From the NCBI GenBank assembly GCA_017548985.1, contig JAFYYW010000023.1, forward strand, positions 20,858 to 84,857: a DNA stretch of 64,000 nt, in the 5' to 3' direction. Of this stretch, positions 40,818 to 50,335 are shown piece after piece (position 1 is the stretch's first letter; each line of letters begins with the position of its first letter). Both the position numbers and the translations under genes were made by a program. Below the pieces are notes generated by a model that was not told where the DNA came from, did no database searches, and saw nothing but the letters and a program-made list of their open reading frames with translations. This DNA is from Bacteroidales bacterium. Lineage in GTDB: Bacteria; Bacteroidota; Bacteroidia; Bacteroidales; UBA932.

Positions 40818-41969
40818 TTATTCGACCTTCCTCGCCCCGTCGCTGATCACGACATCGTAAATCTTGACGTCGTGGCCGAATTCGGCGGGGAATTTCTCTT
40901 TGACCGCGGCGATGAAGCCGTCATACAGCTCCTCTTTGACAAGGTTGATGGTGCAACCACCAAAGCCTCCGCCCATTACTCTGGAGCCGGTCACATCGCA
41001 CTTGCGGGCCAGTTTGTTGAGGAAATCCAACTCAGGGCAGCTGACCTCGTAGAGCTTGCTCATGCCGAAGTGGGTCTGATACATCATCTCGCCCACCGTC
41101 TCATAGTCGCCTCTCTCAAGGGCGTCGCAGACATCAAGAACCCTCTGGACCTCGCCGATCACATATTCAGCCCTGAGGAAATCCTCCTCGGGAATCTCTT
41201 CCCTGACTTCCTCCAGCCATACGCGCTTAGCGTCAGACAGGAAGTCCACCTCGGGGTGGTTCTTCTTGATCGCTGCTGCGGCGTTCTCGCAAGACTCGCG
41301 GCGTTTGTTGTAAGCGGATGAGGCCAGCTCGTGCTTGACGCAGGAGTCGATCAGAACCAGTTTGTAGCCCTTGGGGTCAAACGGGAAATACTTATACTCC
41401 AATGTCTTGCAGTTCAAGCGGATCAAGCAGCCCTTCTTTCCGAAGATAGAGGCGAACTGATCCATGATGCCGCACTTCACTCCACAGTAGTTGTGCTCCG
41501 TGCTCTGTCCGATCTTCGCCAGCTCGAACTTGTCGATATTATTACCGAACAGCTCGTTGATGGCGAACGCGAAGGTACTCTCCAGGGCGGCCGATGATGA
41601 GAGGCCGGCGCCAAGAGGGACGTCGCCGGCGAAGGCGCAGTCGAAACCTTCTACCTTGCCACCACGCTTAATGGTCTCGCGGCAGACTCCGAAGATGTAA
41701 CGGGCCCACTGCTGCTCCGGCTTATCCTCTTCTTCAAGGCCGAACTCGACATACTCGTCATAGTCTAAAGAGAAAGCCTTTACCTTCTTCGTGCCGTTAG
41801 GCTTGATCTCGGTGATTATGCCGCAATCAATAGCACCGGGGAACACATAACCTCCGTTGTAGTCGGTATGCTCCCCAATGAGGTTGACTCTTCCTGCGGA
41901 GGCGAACACTTCTCCTTCCGTCTCATAGAGGGTCTTGAATTTTTCCCTGATTTTGGTTTTCATTTCCAT
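40818..41969 (-). CDS. galK: Galactokinase
   Basis: The 383-residue GHMP kinase phosphorylates galactose in the Leloir pathway. Motifs: GRVNLIGEHTDYNGGYVFPGAID (galactokinase signature), PLGAGLSSSAALESTFAFAIN (ATP loop), CGIMDQFASIFGKKG (catalytic Asp), and GSRVMGGGFGGCTINLV near the end. ATG 41963 (MKTKIREKF) is an alternative start 2 codons in. With galM at 33269 it implies galactose use; galT and galE are not in the window. Confidence 0.95.
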   Translation of the reverse strand: MEMKTKIREKFKTLYETEGEVFASAGRVNLIGEHTDYNGGYVFPGAIDCGIITEIKPNGTKKVKAFSLDYDEYVEFGLEEEDKPEQQWARYIFGVCRETIKRGGKVEGFDCAFAGDVPLGAGLSSSAALESTFAFAINELFGNNIDKFELAKIGQSTEHNYCGVKCGIMDQFASIFGKKGCLIRLNCKTLEYKYFPFDPKGYKLVLIDSCVKHELASSAYNKRRESCENAAAAIKKNHPEVDFLSDAKRVWLEEVREEIPEEDFLRAEYVIGEVQRVLDVCDALERGDYETVGEMMYQTHFGMSKLYEVSCPELDFLNKLARKCDVTGSRVMGGGFGGCTINLVKEELYDGFIAAVKEKFPAEFGHDVKIYDVVISDGARKVE

Positions 41970-42007
41970 AATTATGTAATTAGAGCGTTATCGTCTGTGC
42001 ATCTTTA

Positions 42008-42015
42008 CAAAAATA
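42008..42015 (-). promoter_or_regulatory. -7 box of galK
   Basis: TATTTTTG on the minus strand (42015-42008) fits TAnnTTTG and is 38 bases before the start codon. Upstream of it, at 42030-42045, is the palindrome AATAACG-AG-CGTTATT, which could be an operator, but it also lies in the coding end of the neighbouring gene. Confidence 0.5.
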
Positions 42016-42023
42016 ATAAATAA

Positions 42024-42989
42024 TTATCTAATAACGAGCGTTATTGGACAATGATCGCTCACCCCTCCCGTATATCTGGGTCCCGTGTAAGTGCGGAGCG
42101 GTTTTTCTCCCGAATGAGTGTTGTCCCGGACCATCAAGAAGGAAACTGTCTCAACACTCATTTCAAGAAAAGAGGCCTTCCTGACGATTGCCGGGGAAAC
42201 GAAGAACATGTCTATCATCTCCCATCTTCCTGAATATTTGATGGTTCCTAAGCCTTTGGCGGCCAAGGGCGCGGCAAGGTTTCTCATCTTGCCGGAGTAT
42301 TCTTTTGTCGACTCTGGCGTGTCGTTGAAGTCACCCATAGCGACAATATTCCTGAAGCCCCCGGCCATCAAAGAATCCGTGATTTCAGACAGCCTGGTCA
42401 TCGCTGCCACCCTTCGCCAAGACGAGTCATCCCCGTATTTGGAAGGATGATGGTTGACAATAACCGCCACGCTGTCGCCTCCGGGAGTTTCGAACCCGGC
42501 GAAAAGGATATCCCTTGTCAACAATGGCGGACCATCTCCCGAATATACTCTCAATTGCTTGGAACCCAATTGTTTCAATTTGGTTTTACGATAAAGGAGG
42601 GCTACATCTATCCCCCGGGGATCAGGGGAATCATAGTGGATTATGGAATAGTCCAGACGGCGCAAGATCGTTTCGGACAACAGCTTTTCCAAAACGAACC
42701 TGTTCTCAACCTCTGCGAGGCCGATGACGTCCGGGAGGGAGCCTCGCTTATCTGACACCCAAAGAATGGTCTTCGCCACCGCATGGCACTTTCTCTGGAA
42801 CTTGGCCTTTGTCCAATGTCTCTTTCCGAACGACGTGAATTCTTCTTCTGACGGACTTGAAAGAACCGTGTCCCTTTTCCAATCGAAAAAGTTCTCCACG
42901 TTCCAAAACATAAACAATAAAGAGTCTTCCCCTACCGGCGGCCGTGGCTCCCGACAGAGCGCGCCAGCGATGAGAAGACTCAGAAGCAT
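42024..42989 (-). CDS. Endonuclease/exonuclease/phosphatase (EEP) family protein
   Basis: The 321-residue protein has a short hydrophobic leader (MLLSLLIAGALC), probably an export signal. EEP active-site motifs follow in order: FMFWNVENFFD (Asn), VIGLAEVENRFVLEKLL (metal-binding Glu), DPRGIDVALLYRK, VIVNHHPSKYGD, IVAMGDFNDTPES (Asp-x-Asn) and GGVSDHCPITLVI (Asp-His). Members include secreted nucleases and phosphodiesterases; the exact substrate is not evident. It may share a transcript with galK, 54 bases downstream, though galK has its own -7 box. Confidence 0.85.
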   Translation of the reverse strand: MLLSLLIAGALCREPRPPVGEDSLLFMFWNVENFFDWKRDTVLSSPSEEEFTSFGKRHWTKAKFQRKCHAVAKTILWVSDKRGSLPDVIGLAEVENRFVLEKLLSETILRRLDYSIIHYDSPDPRGIDVALLYRKTKLKQLGSKQLRVYSGDGPPLLTRDILFAGFETPGGDSVAVIVNHHPSKYGDDSSWRRVAAMTRLSEITDSLMAGGFRNIVAMGDFNDTPESTKEYSGKMRNLAAPLAAKGLGTIKYSGRWEMIDMFFVSPAIVRKASFLEMSVETVSFLMVRDNTHSGEKPLRTYTGPRYTGGVSDHCPITLVIR

Positions 42990-43101
42990 GATGTTAAACC
43001 AACTTAAAATGAAAACTATATACAGATGCGTTCGACAACGAATATGGGCAAAGGAAACGGAAAAAAAGAACAGAAACAGAAAAACATTTTCTTATGATTC
43101 G

Positions 43102-43109
43102 TATCTTTG
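43102..43109 (+). promoter_or_regulatory. -7 box of ychF
   Basis: TATCTTTG matches the Bacteroidota consensus and lies 40 bases before the ychF ATG, in an AT-rich divergent region (42990-43149). Confidence 0.6.
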
Positions 43110-43149
43110 TCTACAATAAAAAACAACAGAATCTATTAATCAAAGGGAT

Positions 43150-44253
43150 ATGTCTTTGAAGTGTGGAATAGTCGGACTTCCGAATGTCGGTAAATCAACT
43201 TTGTTCAACTGTGTGAGCTCTGGAAAAGCCCAAAGCGCCAACTTCCCCTTCTGCACGATTGAGCCCAACCTCGGCTCAACGAATGTGCCGGACAAGAGGC
43301 TGGAGGTGCTTGCCGACATGTGCAAGCCGAAGAGCGTGGTTCCGGCCACCGTGGACATAGTAGATATAGCCGGGCTTGTCAAGGGCGCCAGCAAGGGAGA
43401 GGGGCTAGGCAACCAGTTCCTGGCCAATATCCGGGAGACTGACGCCATTCTCCATGTGCTGCGTTGCTTTGATGACGGCAATGTCGTTCATGTGGACGGC
43501 AGCGTGGATCCGGTCAGGGACAAGGAAGTTGTTGACCTTGAGCTGCAGATAAAGGATCTTGAGACGGTTGAGTCGAGGCTGGCCAAATCCCAGAAGCAAG
43601 CGACAACGGGAGGAGACAAGAACGCGAAGAAGCTGGTCGACCTGTTGCTTCGTTACAAAGAGGCCCTTGAACAGGGAAAGTCTTGCAGGACTGTTGATTT
43701 GATCAATGAGGAAGAAGCCACTTTGGCTAAAGATTTGTATCTGCTGACAAACAAGCCTGTAATGTATGTCTGTAATGTCGATGACGCTTCCGCTGCGACA
43801 GGTAACAAATATGTGGATGCCGTACGGGAGGCTGTCAAAGATGAGAATGCCGAGATCCTGGTGATCTCCGCCAAGACAGAGTCGGAAATTGCCGAGATGG
43901 ACAGTTACGAGGATCGCCAGATGTTCTTGGAAGAGATGGGGTTGAAGGAGTCCGGTGTGGTAAGATTGATCCAAGGCGCTTACCATTTGCTTGGACTGCA
44001 GACCTTTTTCACAGCGGGTGCTGATGAGTGCAGGGCATGGACCATCCACAAGGGGGACAAGGCTCCGAAAGCGGCTGGGGTTATACACACAGACTTCGAA
44101 AAAGGCTTCATCAGGGCGGAGGTCATCAAGTATGATGACTATGTCACATTGGGCAGCGAGAGCGCGGCCAGAGCGGCTGGCAAACTCGCGACTGAAGGAA
44201 AAGAATACGTCGTACAAGACGGAGATATAATGCATTTCCTGTTTAACGTCTAA
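43150..44253 (+). CDS. ychF: Redox-regulated ATPase YchF
   Basis: The 367-residue OBG-family P-loop protein has [23 protein letters not shown], switch [27 protein letters not shown], a coiled-coil insertion ([23 protein letters not shown]), VMYVCNVDD in place of the GTP-specific NKxD (explaining ATP preference), and a C-terminal TGS domain ([42 protein letters not shown]). YchF binds ribosomes and influences stress responses. Confidence 0.96.
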   Translation: MSLKCGIVGLPNVGKSTLFNCVSSGKAQSANFPFCTIEPNLGSTNVPDKRLEVLADMCKPKSVVPATVDIVDIAGLVKGASKGEGLGNQFLANIRETDAILHVLRCFDDGNVVHVDGSVDPVRDKEVVDLELQIKDLETVESRLAKSQKQATTGGDKNAKKLVDLLLRYKEALEQGKSCRTVDLINEEEATLAKDLYLLTNKPVMYVCNVDDASAATGNKYVDAVREAVKDENAEILVISAKTESEIAEMDSYEDRQMFLEEMGLKESGVVRLIQGAYHLLGLQTFFTAGADECRAWTIHKGDKAPKAAGVIHTDFEKGFIRAEVIKYDDYVTLGSESAARAAGKLATEGKEYVVQDGDIMHFLFNV

Positions 44254-44264
44254 ACAACTTGAAA

Positions 44265-44795
44265 ATGAAGGTATCGTTTTTGACAGCGCTTGCGGCCTCT
44301 GCCATCCTTGTCATAGGCTGCGCCACAACCAAGAGTCTTCCCGAGCGTTTTGACGAGTTCGTGGAGAAGACCGAGGCTGAATACAAAGACTACACAGATG
44401 AGCAGTGGTCCAAATCCAAAGAGGAATATGACTCCCTTGTTAAAGAATGGGAAGAAAACATGGACAGCTTCTCAACGTCTGAGAAAGTCCGGGTCATGAA
44501 AGCTATGGGGCGTTACGGCGCCATGTATCTTGAGAAAGAGATTGCCGGGGCGTCTGAGAGCCTTGGAGGTGTCCTTGAGAGTATTCCGGAAACCATCAAT
44601 GACATTATAGACCAGATTGACACCGCCGCCATCAGGGAATCTGTAGACGGAATCAAAAACGGCGTCGAGGGAATCATTGAAAGCATTGATACCGCCAGGC
44701 TCCGCAAATCTATTGAAGGGCTTACCCAGAGCATCGACACAGCGAAACTCCACGAGAAACTCGAGGCTCTCATCAAGATTTTCGGAGGAGAATAA
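44265..44795 (+). CDS. Small helical lipoprotein
   Basis: From ATG 44265 (the open frame also allows TTG 44259) the 176-residue protein has a lipoprotein signal MKVSFLTALAASAILVIGC. The rest is charged and helical, with three related heptad-like units near the C-terminus: IIDQIDTAAIRESVDGI, IIESIDTARLRKSIEGL and LTQSIDTAKLHEKLEAL. I know no named family. It is 11 bases after ychF and shares its terminator. Confidence 0.7.
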   Translation: MKVSFLTALAASAILVIGCATTKSLPERFDEFVEKTEAEYKDYTDEQWSKSKEEYDSLVKEWEENMDSFSTSEKVRVMKAMGRYGAMYLEKEIAGASESLGGVLESIPETINDIIDQIDTAAIRESVDGIKNGVEGIIESIDTARLRKSIEGLTQSIDTAKLHEKLEALIKIFGGE

Positions 44796-44814
44796 TATCC
44801 CTTTAAAAACACAA

Positions 44815-44847
44815 AAAAACCGGCGGGTCATCACACCTGCCGGTTTT
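44815..44847. terminator. Bidirectional terminator between the small lipoprotein and ppiD-like genes
   Basis: AAAAACCGGCGGG and CCTGCCGGTTTT pair with one mismatch around TCATCACA. The A run on the left and T run on the right make it work for both the plus-strand ychF operon and the minus-strand ppiD-like gene. Confidence 0.85.
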
Positions 44848-44867
44848 CTTGTTCCTCTCTGTAAGAC

Positions 44868-46964
44868 CTAGAAGAAACGGGCCCTGTTATCCTTGACGTT
44901 GGCCTGCTGCATCATGACCGGAAGGATCATCTGGGAAGCGTAGGCGCTCATCTGGGTAGCATAGTTCTTCGCGTCTTCCTCGGTATAGAAGGACTCGGTC
45001 TCGCGGGAATTCACCTTGAAGACATAGGTTCCGATCGTTCCGGCGACAGGGCCGCAGATCTTGCCCTCGGGAGCCACAGAGGCGGCACCGATAAACTTGG
45101 GATCAAGTCCCTGGCTGCTCATGGAGGCGAACCTCACATCGTAACCAGAGTTGACAGTGGTGTTCAACGCCTCGGCTATAGCCTGGAGGTCAGTCATACC
45201 CTGGATCTTCGCGGCAACATCCTCAGCGGCCTTTTTGCTCGCGAGCTCGCTGTAAAGCTGCTGGTTGATAATGCTGCTGACTTCTGAAAGAGTCGCAACA
45301 CCCTCTTTGTGAATACCCTTGACGGTGGTCACAAAGAAGTAGTTGTTGTTAACCGTGATGATCGGGGAGACCTTTCCGACCTTGTTGTCAAAGACCCACC
45401 TGGTGACTTCCTTGGCGTGGTCGATGGCGCCATAGTTGGATGTGCTCTCAAGAACGCCGTTCATCGGATGTGAATAAGTTCCGCAAGAATCGACGGCGGC
45501 AAGGTAGTTCTGGTAGCTGCCGGCGGCGATGTTGGCGAACTTGCTGGCCTTGGCGTAATACTCGTTGAAGGTCTCGTTGCTGGCAAGAGAGCTCTTCTGG
45601 AGAATCGCGACCTGCTTCTTGGCGACAGGGGCCGTCCTGTTGGTCACCTCAATAACATGGGTGCCATACTGGGTCTTGAGAATGAACGGCTTCTTGACAG
45701 GGGCTGTGAAAACAGACTGGAATCCGGGAACCATGTAGTTCTGGGTCATCCATCCGAGATTTCCGAGCTCACCATCGAAGGTGGACTGGGTGTCGTCAGA
45801 GTGGAGGGCCACAAGGTTGGTGAAGTTGCCACCCTTGTTGAGAACATTAAGGAGGCTGTCAGCCTGCTCCGCCTGATTGGCACCGCGGAGAAGGATGTGC
45901 CTTACCTGAACAGAGTCAGGAATCTGGGCGGTAGCCATAATCCTGGCGGCGTAGAAGACATTGTTGTTGTCCTCGAAAATCGCGGATGTTCCAGTGGTGT
46001 TTTCAGACACGAATGTGTCGATATCACTGTTGACAAAACTCAACTCTCCGTTCTTGTACCAATACTCATCAAGAGACTTCTCGGAATTCTTGGCAAGGAA
46101 GGACTTCATGGCCTCGGTGGTGGAGAACTCCTCATAGAGATTGTTCATCGACTCCCTGGCGGCCTGGATGTCAGCATCTGAAGGCTTAACCTCGAACACC
46201 ACATATTCGATGTCCCTGGAAGCGCTCTGCTTGAACATGTCCTTGTGATCCTCGTAGTATTTCTTGATGTCGGCGGCGTTGACCTTGATGGTGGTATCTG
46301 TGACGTAACCGAAAGGAACCATAACGAAATCGACGTTCGTCGTCACGTTGTTCTCCTCAATGGCCTTCTTGAGCATAAGAGGGCTCTGCGTGTTGCTCTG
46401 GTTGAAGAGCGAGCCGTACTTGGCATAATACTGCTGGGTGCCGACGGTGTTCTGGATATAGTTCCAGTACGTGGCAAGCCTGCCGGTATTGTCCTGCGCG
46501 ACATTGTTGATGAAGTTCTGCAGAGCGGTTTTGGAGAACGTTCCGGTCTCGTCCAGGAACGCGGAATTCTGGGAAATTATGGGGGAGACCATGTCACCGG
46601 CGAGAAGGGCCTTCATCTCGTCCTCTCCGACTTTGATACCGGCCTCTCCGGCCTTCTTGGTGAAGAGATACTTGTCAAGAAGGTTCTGCCATGCGGCGTT
46701 ACGGATCTGCTCCTGCTGCTGATCATCCTGTGCGGTAGACCCCGTAACCATCTCATTGATAGTAGTGAAGGTGTCTATGTCCTGCTGGAAATCGGTATAG
46801 GAAACAGACTTTCCGTTGATCTCACCAACATTGTTCTTTGAAGACATCATCTGGATCGCGGACTCAAGAGTGCTGGGATCGATGATGAACGACAAGAGGG
46901 CCAAGGCGATGATGATAGACACCGCCAGTCCGGCCTTTTCGCGAGTTTTTTGAAGAATCGCCAT
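44868..46964 (-). CDS. PpiD-like peptidyl-prolyl isomerase, membrane-anchored foldase
   Basis: The 698-residue protein has an N-terminal anchor (MAILQKTREKAGLAVSIIIALALLSFII) followed by a SurA_N-like helical domain (VGEINGKSVSYTDFQQDIDTF). One parvulin domain lies near 350-450: DSVQVRHILLRGANQAEQADSLLNVLNKGGNFTNLVALHSDD ... GNLGWMTQNYMVPGFQSVF ... TQYGTHVIEVTNR. A second, degenerate one probably lies nearer the C-terminus. It helps outer-membrane proteins fold in the periplasm. It is encoded after lptC-like, 74 bases downstream, in the same direction. Confidence 0.88.
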   Translation of the reverse strand: MAILQKTREKAGLAVSIIIALALLSFIIDPSTLESAIQMMSSKNNVGEINGKSVSYTDFQQDIDTFTTINEMVTGSTAQDDQQQEQIRNAAWQNLLDKYLFTKKAGEAGIKVGEDEMKALLAGDMVSPIISQNSAFLDETGTFSKTALQNFINNVAQDNTGRLATYWNYIQNTVGTQQYYAKYGSLFNQSNTQSPLMLKKAIEENNVTTNVDFVMVPFGYVTDTTIKVNAADIKKYYEDHKDMFKQSASRDIEYVVFEVKPSDADIQAARESMNNLYEEFSTTEAMKSFLAKNSEKSLDEYWYKNGELSFVNSDIDTFVSENTTGTSAIFEDNNNVFYAARIMATAQIPDSVQVRHILLRGANQAEQADSLLNVLNKGGNFTNLVALHSDDTQSTFDGELGNLGWMTQNYMVPGFQSVFTAPVKKPFILKTQYGTHVIEVTNRTAPVAKKQVAILQKSSLASNETFNEYYAKASKFANIAAGSYQNYLAAVDSCGTYSHPMNGVLESTSNYGAIDHAKEVTRWVFDNKVGKVSPIITVNNNYFFVTTVKGIHKEGVATLSEVSSIINQQLYSELASKKAAEDVAAKIQGMTDLQAIAEALNTTVNSGYDVRFASMSSQGLDPKFIGAASVAPEGKICGPVAGTIGTYVFKVNSRETESFYTEEDAKNYATQMSAYASQMILPVMMQQANVKDNRARFF

Positions 46965-47038
46965 TGTGTATTGTTTTATTCTATAATTTCAAACAAATAG
47001 GTATTGGGGCGCGAAGATAGTGATTTTTATTCAATTAA

Positions 47039-47671
47039 TCATCTTTTTTTAAGGAAAGGGCCGATAAAGTTGACCGAGTCGATCACCACTTTCGTCGAGT
47101 CCTGAAGCACATACACGTAACTGTTGAACGGCCTGTAAAGCACAGAGTTCCTTGCCATCTCGTCGGATCGCATGCCGTATCCCTGCATGAAATCGTCTGG
47201 CGTGAACATCCTCACATAGCAGTCGGTGTATATCTCCTGGGCCGCCTGGTCCCAATACAAGGTGTCTGTCTCCAGAGTCTGCTGGCGTACTATGTTCTGT
47301 ACGGTCACGTTGCCGAAAGCCGACCAGTATTCCGTGTTTCCTCTTTTGGATTTGAAATGTTTGGCGTTGTTGGAGTGAAGAACCGTCTCAAGCATATCGT
47401 TCTCTGAATACGCGAACACATGAAGGCCTTTCGGAAACAGCTCGAAAGAACATGTGTCATTCTCATATCGCTCCATCACATCCGCCTCCACCCTCATCTT
47501 CAACCCTCCATTACGAGTCTGGACCATGAACAGGCTGTCTACCGTCTGGACGGGGGTTTCCGTCAAATCCAAGCTGGCGGCCTCCGAGAGTTTCTTGCCA
47601 CATGAATAAACGACGAAAGCAACCGCAGACGCGGTTGCAATCATCGTGATAGTATGTGACAAATGTCTCAA
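47039..47671 (-). CDS. lptC: LptC-like LPS export lipoprotein
   Basis: The 210-residue protein has a lipoprotein-like start with Cys24 (ATASAVAFVVYSCGKK). The beta-jellyroll of LptC is suggested by VQTRNGGLKMRVEADVMERYENDTCSFELFPKGLHVFAYSENDMLETVLHSNNAKHFKSKRGNTEYWSAFGNVTVQN, and ETDTLYWDQAAQEIYTDCYVRMFTPDD is typical of Bacteroidota LptC. LptC takes lipopolysaccharide from LptBFG to LptA. It is 9 bases downstream of the TPR gene. Confidence 0.85.
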   Translation of the reverse strand: MRHLSHTITMIATASAVAFVVYSCGKKLSEAASLDLTETPVQTVDSLFMVQTRNGGLKMRVEADVMERYENDTCSFELFPKGLHVFAYSENDMLETVLHSNNAKHFKSKRGNTEYWSAFGNVTVQNIVRQQTLETDTLYWDQAAQEIYTDCYVRMFTPDDFMQGYGMRSDEMARNSVLYRPFNSYVYVLQDSTKVVIDSVNFIGPFLKKR

Positions 47672-47680
47672 CCTTGGCTT

Positions 47681-48982
47681 TTACTTCTGGGTCCTGACCA
47701 CGGTGGTGGCGGTCATTCCGCCGCAGCTGACAGTATAGGACTGGCCGTCCACGATGTCATACATGAAGGCCTCCGCTTTCTGCGGATAGTAGACGCTGTA
47801 CTGACCGATGAGCTTGTTGCAGTCGGCGGTCAGGGACTCGTCGGCGGCTTTAGCCTTCTGCAGATAGTCAACAGCAACCCAGTAGTTAGCCCTTCTCTGA
47901 ACCTCATTGCCACCGCAACGGACTGAACCCCAAATGGTTCCGATAAGGTAATAAGCCTTGCCCTGGTTGGCGGGATCAAGATCGGCAGCCTTCCTGGCGG
48001 CCTCGAAAGCCTTACCATTCATTCCGTTCTTGGTGCAGAACGCGGCGAGCTCAAGCTGGTAGTTGGCCTTGGTCTGTGAGTCAAGATCACCAAATCCGAG
48101 AGCCTCCTCAAGATACTTCACGGCCGTGGTGTTCTCGTCCTTGGCTGCATGGAGCTTATAAAGATAATAAGCGGACGCGGCTGAAGGCTCGTTGGCGTGC
48201 ATCTTGGTGACAGCCTTGAGGAAGAGGTCGTTGTTCTGGCAACCCTCGGTGTTACCCATCATCTTGACGATGTTGGTGACAAGCTCGATGTTGTCCGGAT
48301 CAGCCTCGTAACGAGGAGTGAACAGGGCGATGAGGTTGTCGCAGCTGGCCACCTGGCTGGTGATGAACAGGCCCTCAATATCAGACTTGGTCTTGGTCAC
48401 CTCCTCGGTCTGCTCGGCTTTGCCGATCAGGGAGATGGCGTTCTGATAGGTGTTGATAACCTCCTCAGCTCCAAGGTTTCCAGCCTTGAACATATCGATG
48501 GCGGAGTTCAGCTGGAGAAGGAGAAGGCTGGGCTTTGTCTGCTCCTTGTTTGCCGCCACAATCTCGCCGAGACCATCATAAAGAGCCTTGGGATCCTTAT
48601 AGAACTGGGTCATGTACTGGCCCTTTGTGTTCATCGCGGCGACGGCATAGTTAGGATAATATTCAGCCCTGAGGTCATTCAACATAAGAAGCGAGTCGAC
48701 AATGGCCTTGCGGGCGGTAGCGTCTTTCGTCTTGTTGATCTCACGGCTGAGGAGAGTCATGCCGTTGAGAAGCATGTTCTGGCTCGCGGTAGGAGGGCAA
48801 AGTTTCATGGCCGTCCTCCAGTTAGGAAGGGCGTCATCATAATTCTTGGCCTTGTAATACTCCTGATAGTAAGACAGATACTTGATGCATTCGTCTTTGT
48901 TGGGTCCGTACTTGTCCTGCGCGGAAAGGTTCATTCCGAGCGCCATGGCAAATGCCAGAAGTACAAGAGTAATCTTTTTCAT
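47681..48982 (-). CDS. Secreted TPR-repeat protein
   Basis: The 433-residue protein has a signal peptide (MKKITLVLLAFAMALGMNLSAQ) and several TPR-like helix pairs (CIKYLSYYQEYYKAKNYDDALPNWRTAMKLCPP; AAKDENTTAVKYLEEALGFGD; KNGMNGKAFEAARKAADLDPANQGKAYYLIGTIWG). It lies between an outer-membrane protein gene and lptC, an arrangement common in Bacteroidota. It probably serves envelope assembly, but its exact job is unknown. Confidence 0.75.
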   Translation of the reverse strand: MKKITLVLLAFAMALGMNLSAQDKYGPNKDECIKYLSYYQEYYKAKNYDDALPNWRTAMKLCPPTASQNMLLNGMTLLSREINKTKDATARKAIVDSLLMLNDLRAEYYPNYAVAAMNTKGQYMTQFYKDPKALYDGLGEIVAANKEQTKPSLLLLQLNSAIDMFKAGNLGAEEVINTYQNAISLIGKAEQTEEVTKTKSDIEGLFITSQVASCDNLIALFTPRYEADPDNIELVTNIVKMMGNTEGCQNNDLFLKAVTKMHANEPSAASAYYLYKLHAAKDENTTAVKYLEEALGFGDLDSQTKANYQLELAAFCTKNGMNGKAFEAARKAADLDPANQGKAYYLIGTIWGSVRCGGNEVQRRANYWVAVDYLQKAKAADESLTADCNKLIGQYSVYYPQKAEAFMYDIVDGQSYTVSCGGMTATTVVRTQK

Positions 48983-49009
48983 GGTCTTTGTGTTTTATAT
49001 TCGTTATTC

Positions 49010-50335
49010 CTATTCGTATCTCTGTTTAATGAACCAGATGTCATGCACGTTCAATCCTATGTTGAAATTGATGTATCTTTCCCTTATAGCGCTCCCGCTC
49101 AACACGCCTCTTTGGCCCATATCCACTCCAAATGTCAAACCGTTGCTGAGCTGGAATACTGGGAGGGTAACTCCAAAAGTCAGACCAAATGCGTCAACGC
49201 TGTTTCCGTCGATATTGCAATACGCTTGATCCCAATAAGTTCCGGCCCTGTAAGTTATCTTTTTACGATAATATCTAATGTCGTTTCTATTGGGAACATA
49301 AGACATTCCGGCACGGATAGACTGTGCCTTGGAAGCATAGAACGCGACGTTTCCGACGTTCGCGAAACCGGCGACTTTGTCCATTCCTGAGGAAGTCCAA
49401 TCAGAACGGAGATAATTGACTTCGGCCGTCCATTTGTCCCCTCCTTTAACAGCCAGGCCGAAACCCGTCTCGCTAGCCAACCTGATCTGCCCCTTGACAA
49501 GGTTATCCGAATAGGTTCTTGGAGAGGGGGTTGAGTCGTTGAGGGAAGATATTGTCTGTACCTCAAACTTATCGATGGATCCCTTCAAATCAGCGGAGAA
49601 CTCATATGTCGCTCCGAGAACCACGGACGCCTTGTTGGAGATAGGGAACGCGTACTGGGCGCCGACTTTCCCTGTCATGGCGTTGAGGGTGAGGGTATAA
49701 CCGCTCTTGATGCTTCTATAGGAAGACGAGGAAATCTGCAAAGAATTGTCTTTGTGGATATTCCCGAATATATACTGGGCCTCACCTCCTATAGAGAAAC
49801 CCTTGAATGGAGAGAAGCCTCCACCTATGAACAATTTGGTCAAGCCACCATATCCCTGAACGGTGTTGAGAATAGCTCCTGTTTGGGCCACGATGACAGG
49901 GTCTGTCACAAAGGAGGAGATCTTGTAACCGATGTTACTATAAGGGGTGGCTCCGGCATAGATGGCGAGAGACTTCCATACCGGGGTGGAAATAATTATG
50001 CTGTTGATGTTAAAAGTGTTGTTCGAGCTCCGGATATCTCCCTGGGCGTAATACCTGTTTCCTTGCGTGAGGCTGAAGTCAAGCATGAATGATTGGGGAT
50101 CCCTCTCTGTGACCGCGGCCGGGTTAAGTATGTTAATATTCCTCTTGTCCCTTGTGGCTATTCCAACGCCTCCCATACTCCTGTTGTAGGCGGTGCCGAA
50201 ACTGGCCAAATCTCCGATTCCATACATGGAATACGGAGAATAAGCGCCGTATGCCTCATCCTGCGCCATCAAAGGCAGGGAGCAGAAAACCGACACAAGT
50301 CCAAGGAATATGTATCTAACCGTTCTTCTCAACAT
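49010..50335 (-). CDS. Outer-membrane beta-barrel protein, FadL/OmpP1-like
   Basis: From ATG 50335 (MLRRTVRYIFLGLVSVFCSLPLMAQ, signal peptide; ATG 50347 is an alternative) it has about 441 residues. The mature start YGAYSPYSMYGIGDLASFGTAYNRSMGGVGIATRDKRNINILNPAAV resembles Bacteroidota FadL/PorV-like barrels, followed by alternating strands and a C-terminal aromatic strand (DIWFIKQRYE). The gene overlaps the end of coaX by 20 bases. Substrate unknown. Confidence 0.75.
   Translation of the reverse strand: MLRRTVRYIFLGLVSVFCSLPLMAQDEAYGAYSPYSMYGIGDLASFGTAYNRSMGGVGIATRDKRNINILNPAAVTERDPQSFMLDFSLTQGNRYYAQGDIRSSNNTFNINSIIISTPVWKSLAIYAGATPYSNIGYKISSFVTDPVIVAQTGAILNTVQGYGGLTKLFIGGGFSPFKGFSIGGEAQYIFGNIHKDNSLQISSSSYRSIKSGYTLTLNAMTGKVGAQYAFPISNKASVVLGATYEFSADLKGSIDKFEVQTISSLNDSTPSPRTYSDNLVKGQIRLASETGFGLAVKGGDKWTAEVNYLRSDWTSSGMDKVAGFANVGNVAFYASKAQSIRAGMSYVPNRNDIRYYRKKITYRAGTYWDQAYCNIDGNSVDAFGLTFGVTLPVFQLSNGLTFGVDMGQRGVLSGSAIRERYINFNIGLNVHDIWFIKQRYE

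Noticed and set aside
42030..42045. Palindrome AATAACG-AG-CGTTATT as a galK operator
   Set aside because: It lies in the last codons and around the stop region of the EEP gene, on the far side of the galK -7 box; no second copy was seen, so chance cannot be excluded.
45657..46841. Two plus-strand open frames of 174 and 198 codons
   Set aside because: Both are antisense to the ppiD-like gene, which has an unmistakable parvulin domain.
48197..49390. 397-codon open frame on the plus strand
   Set aside because: It lies antisense across the TPR protein and the barrel protein, crossing a real gene boundary; composition is that of a mirror frame.
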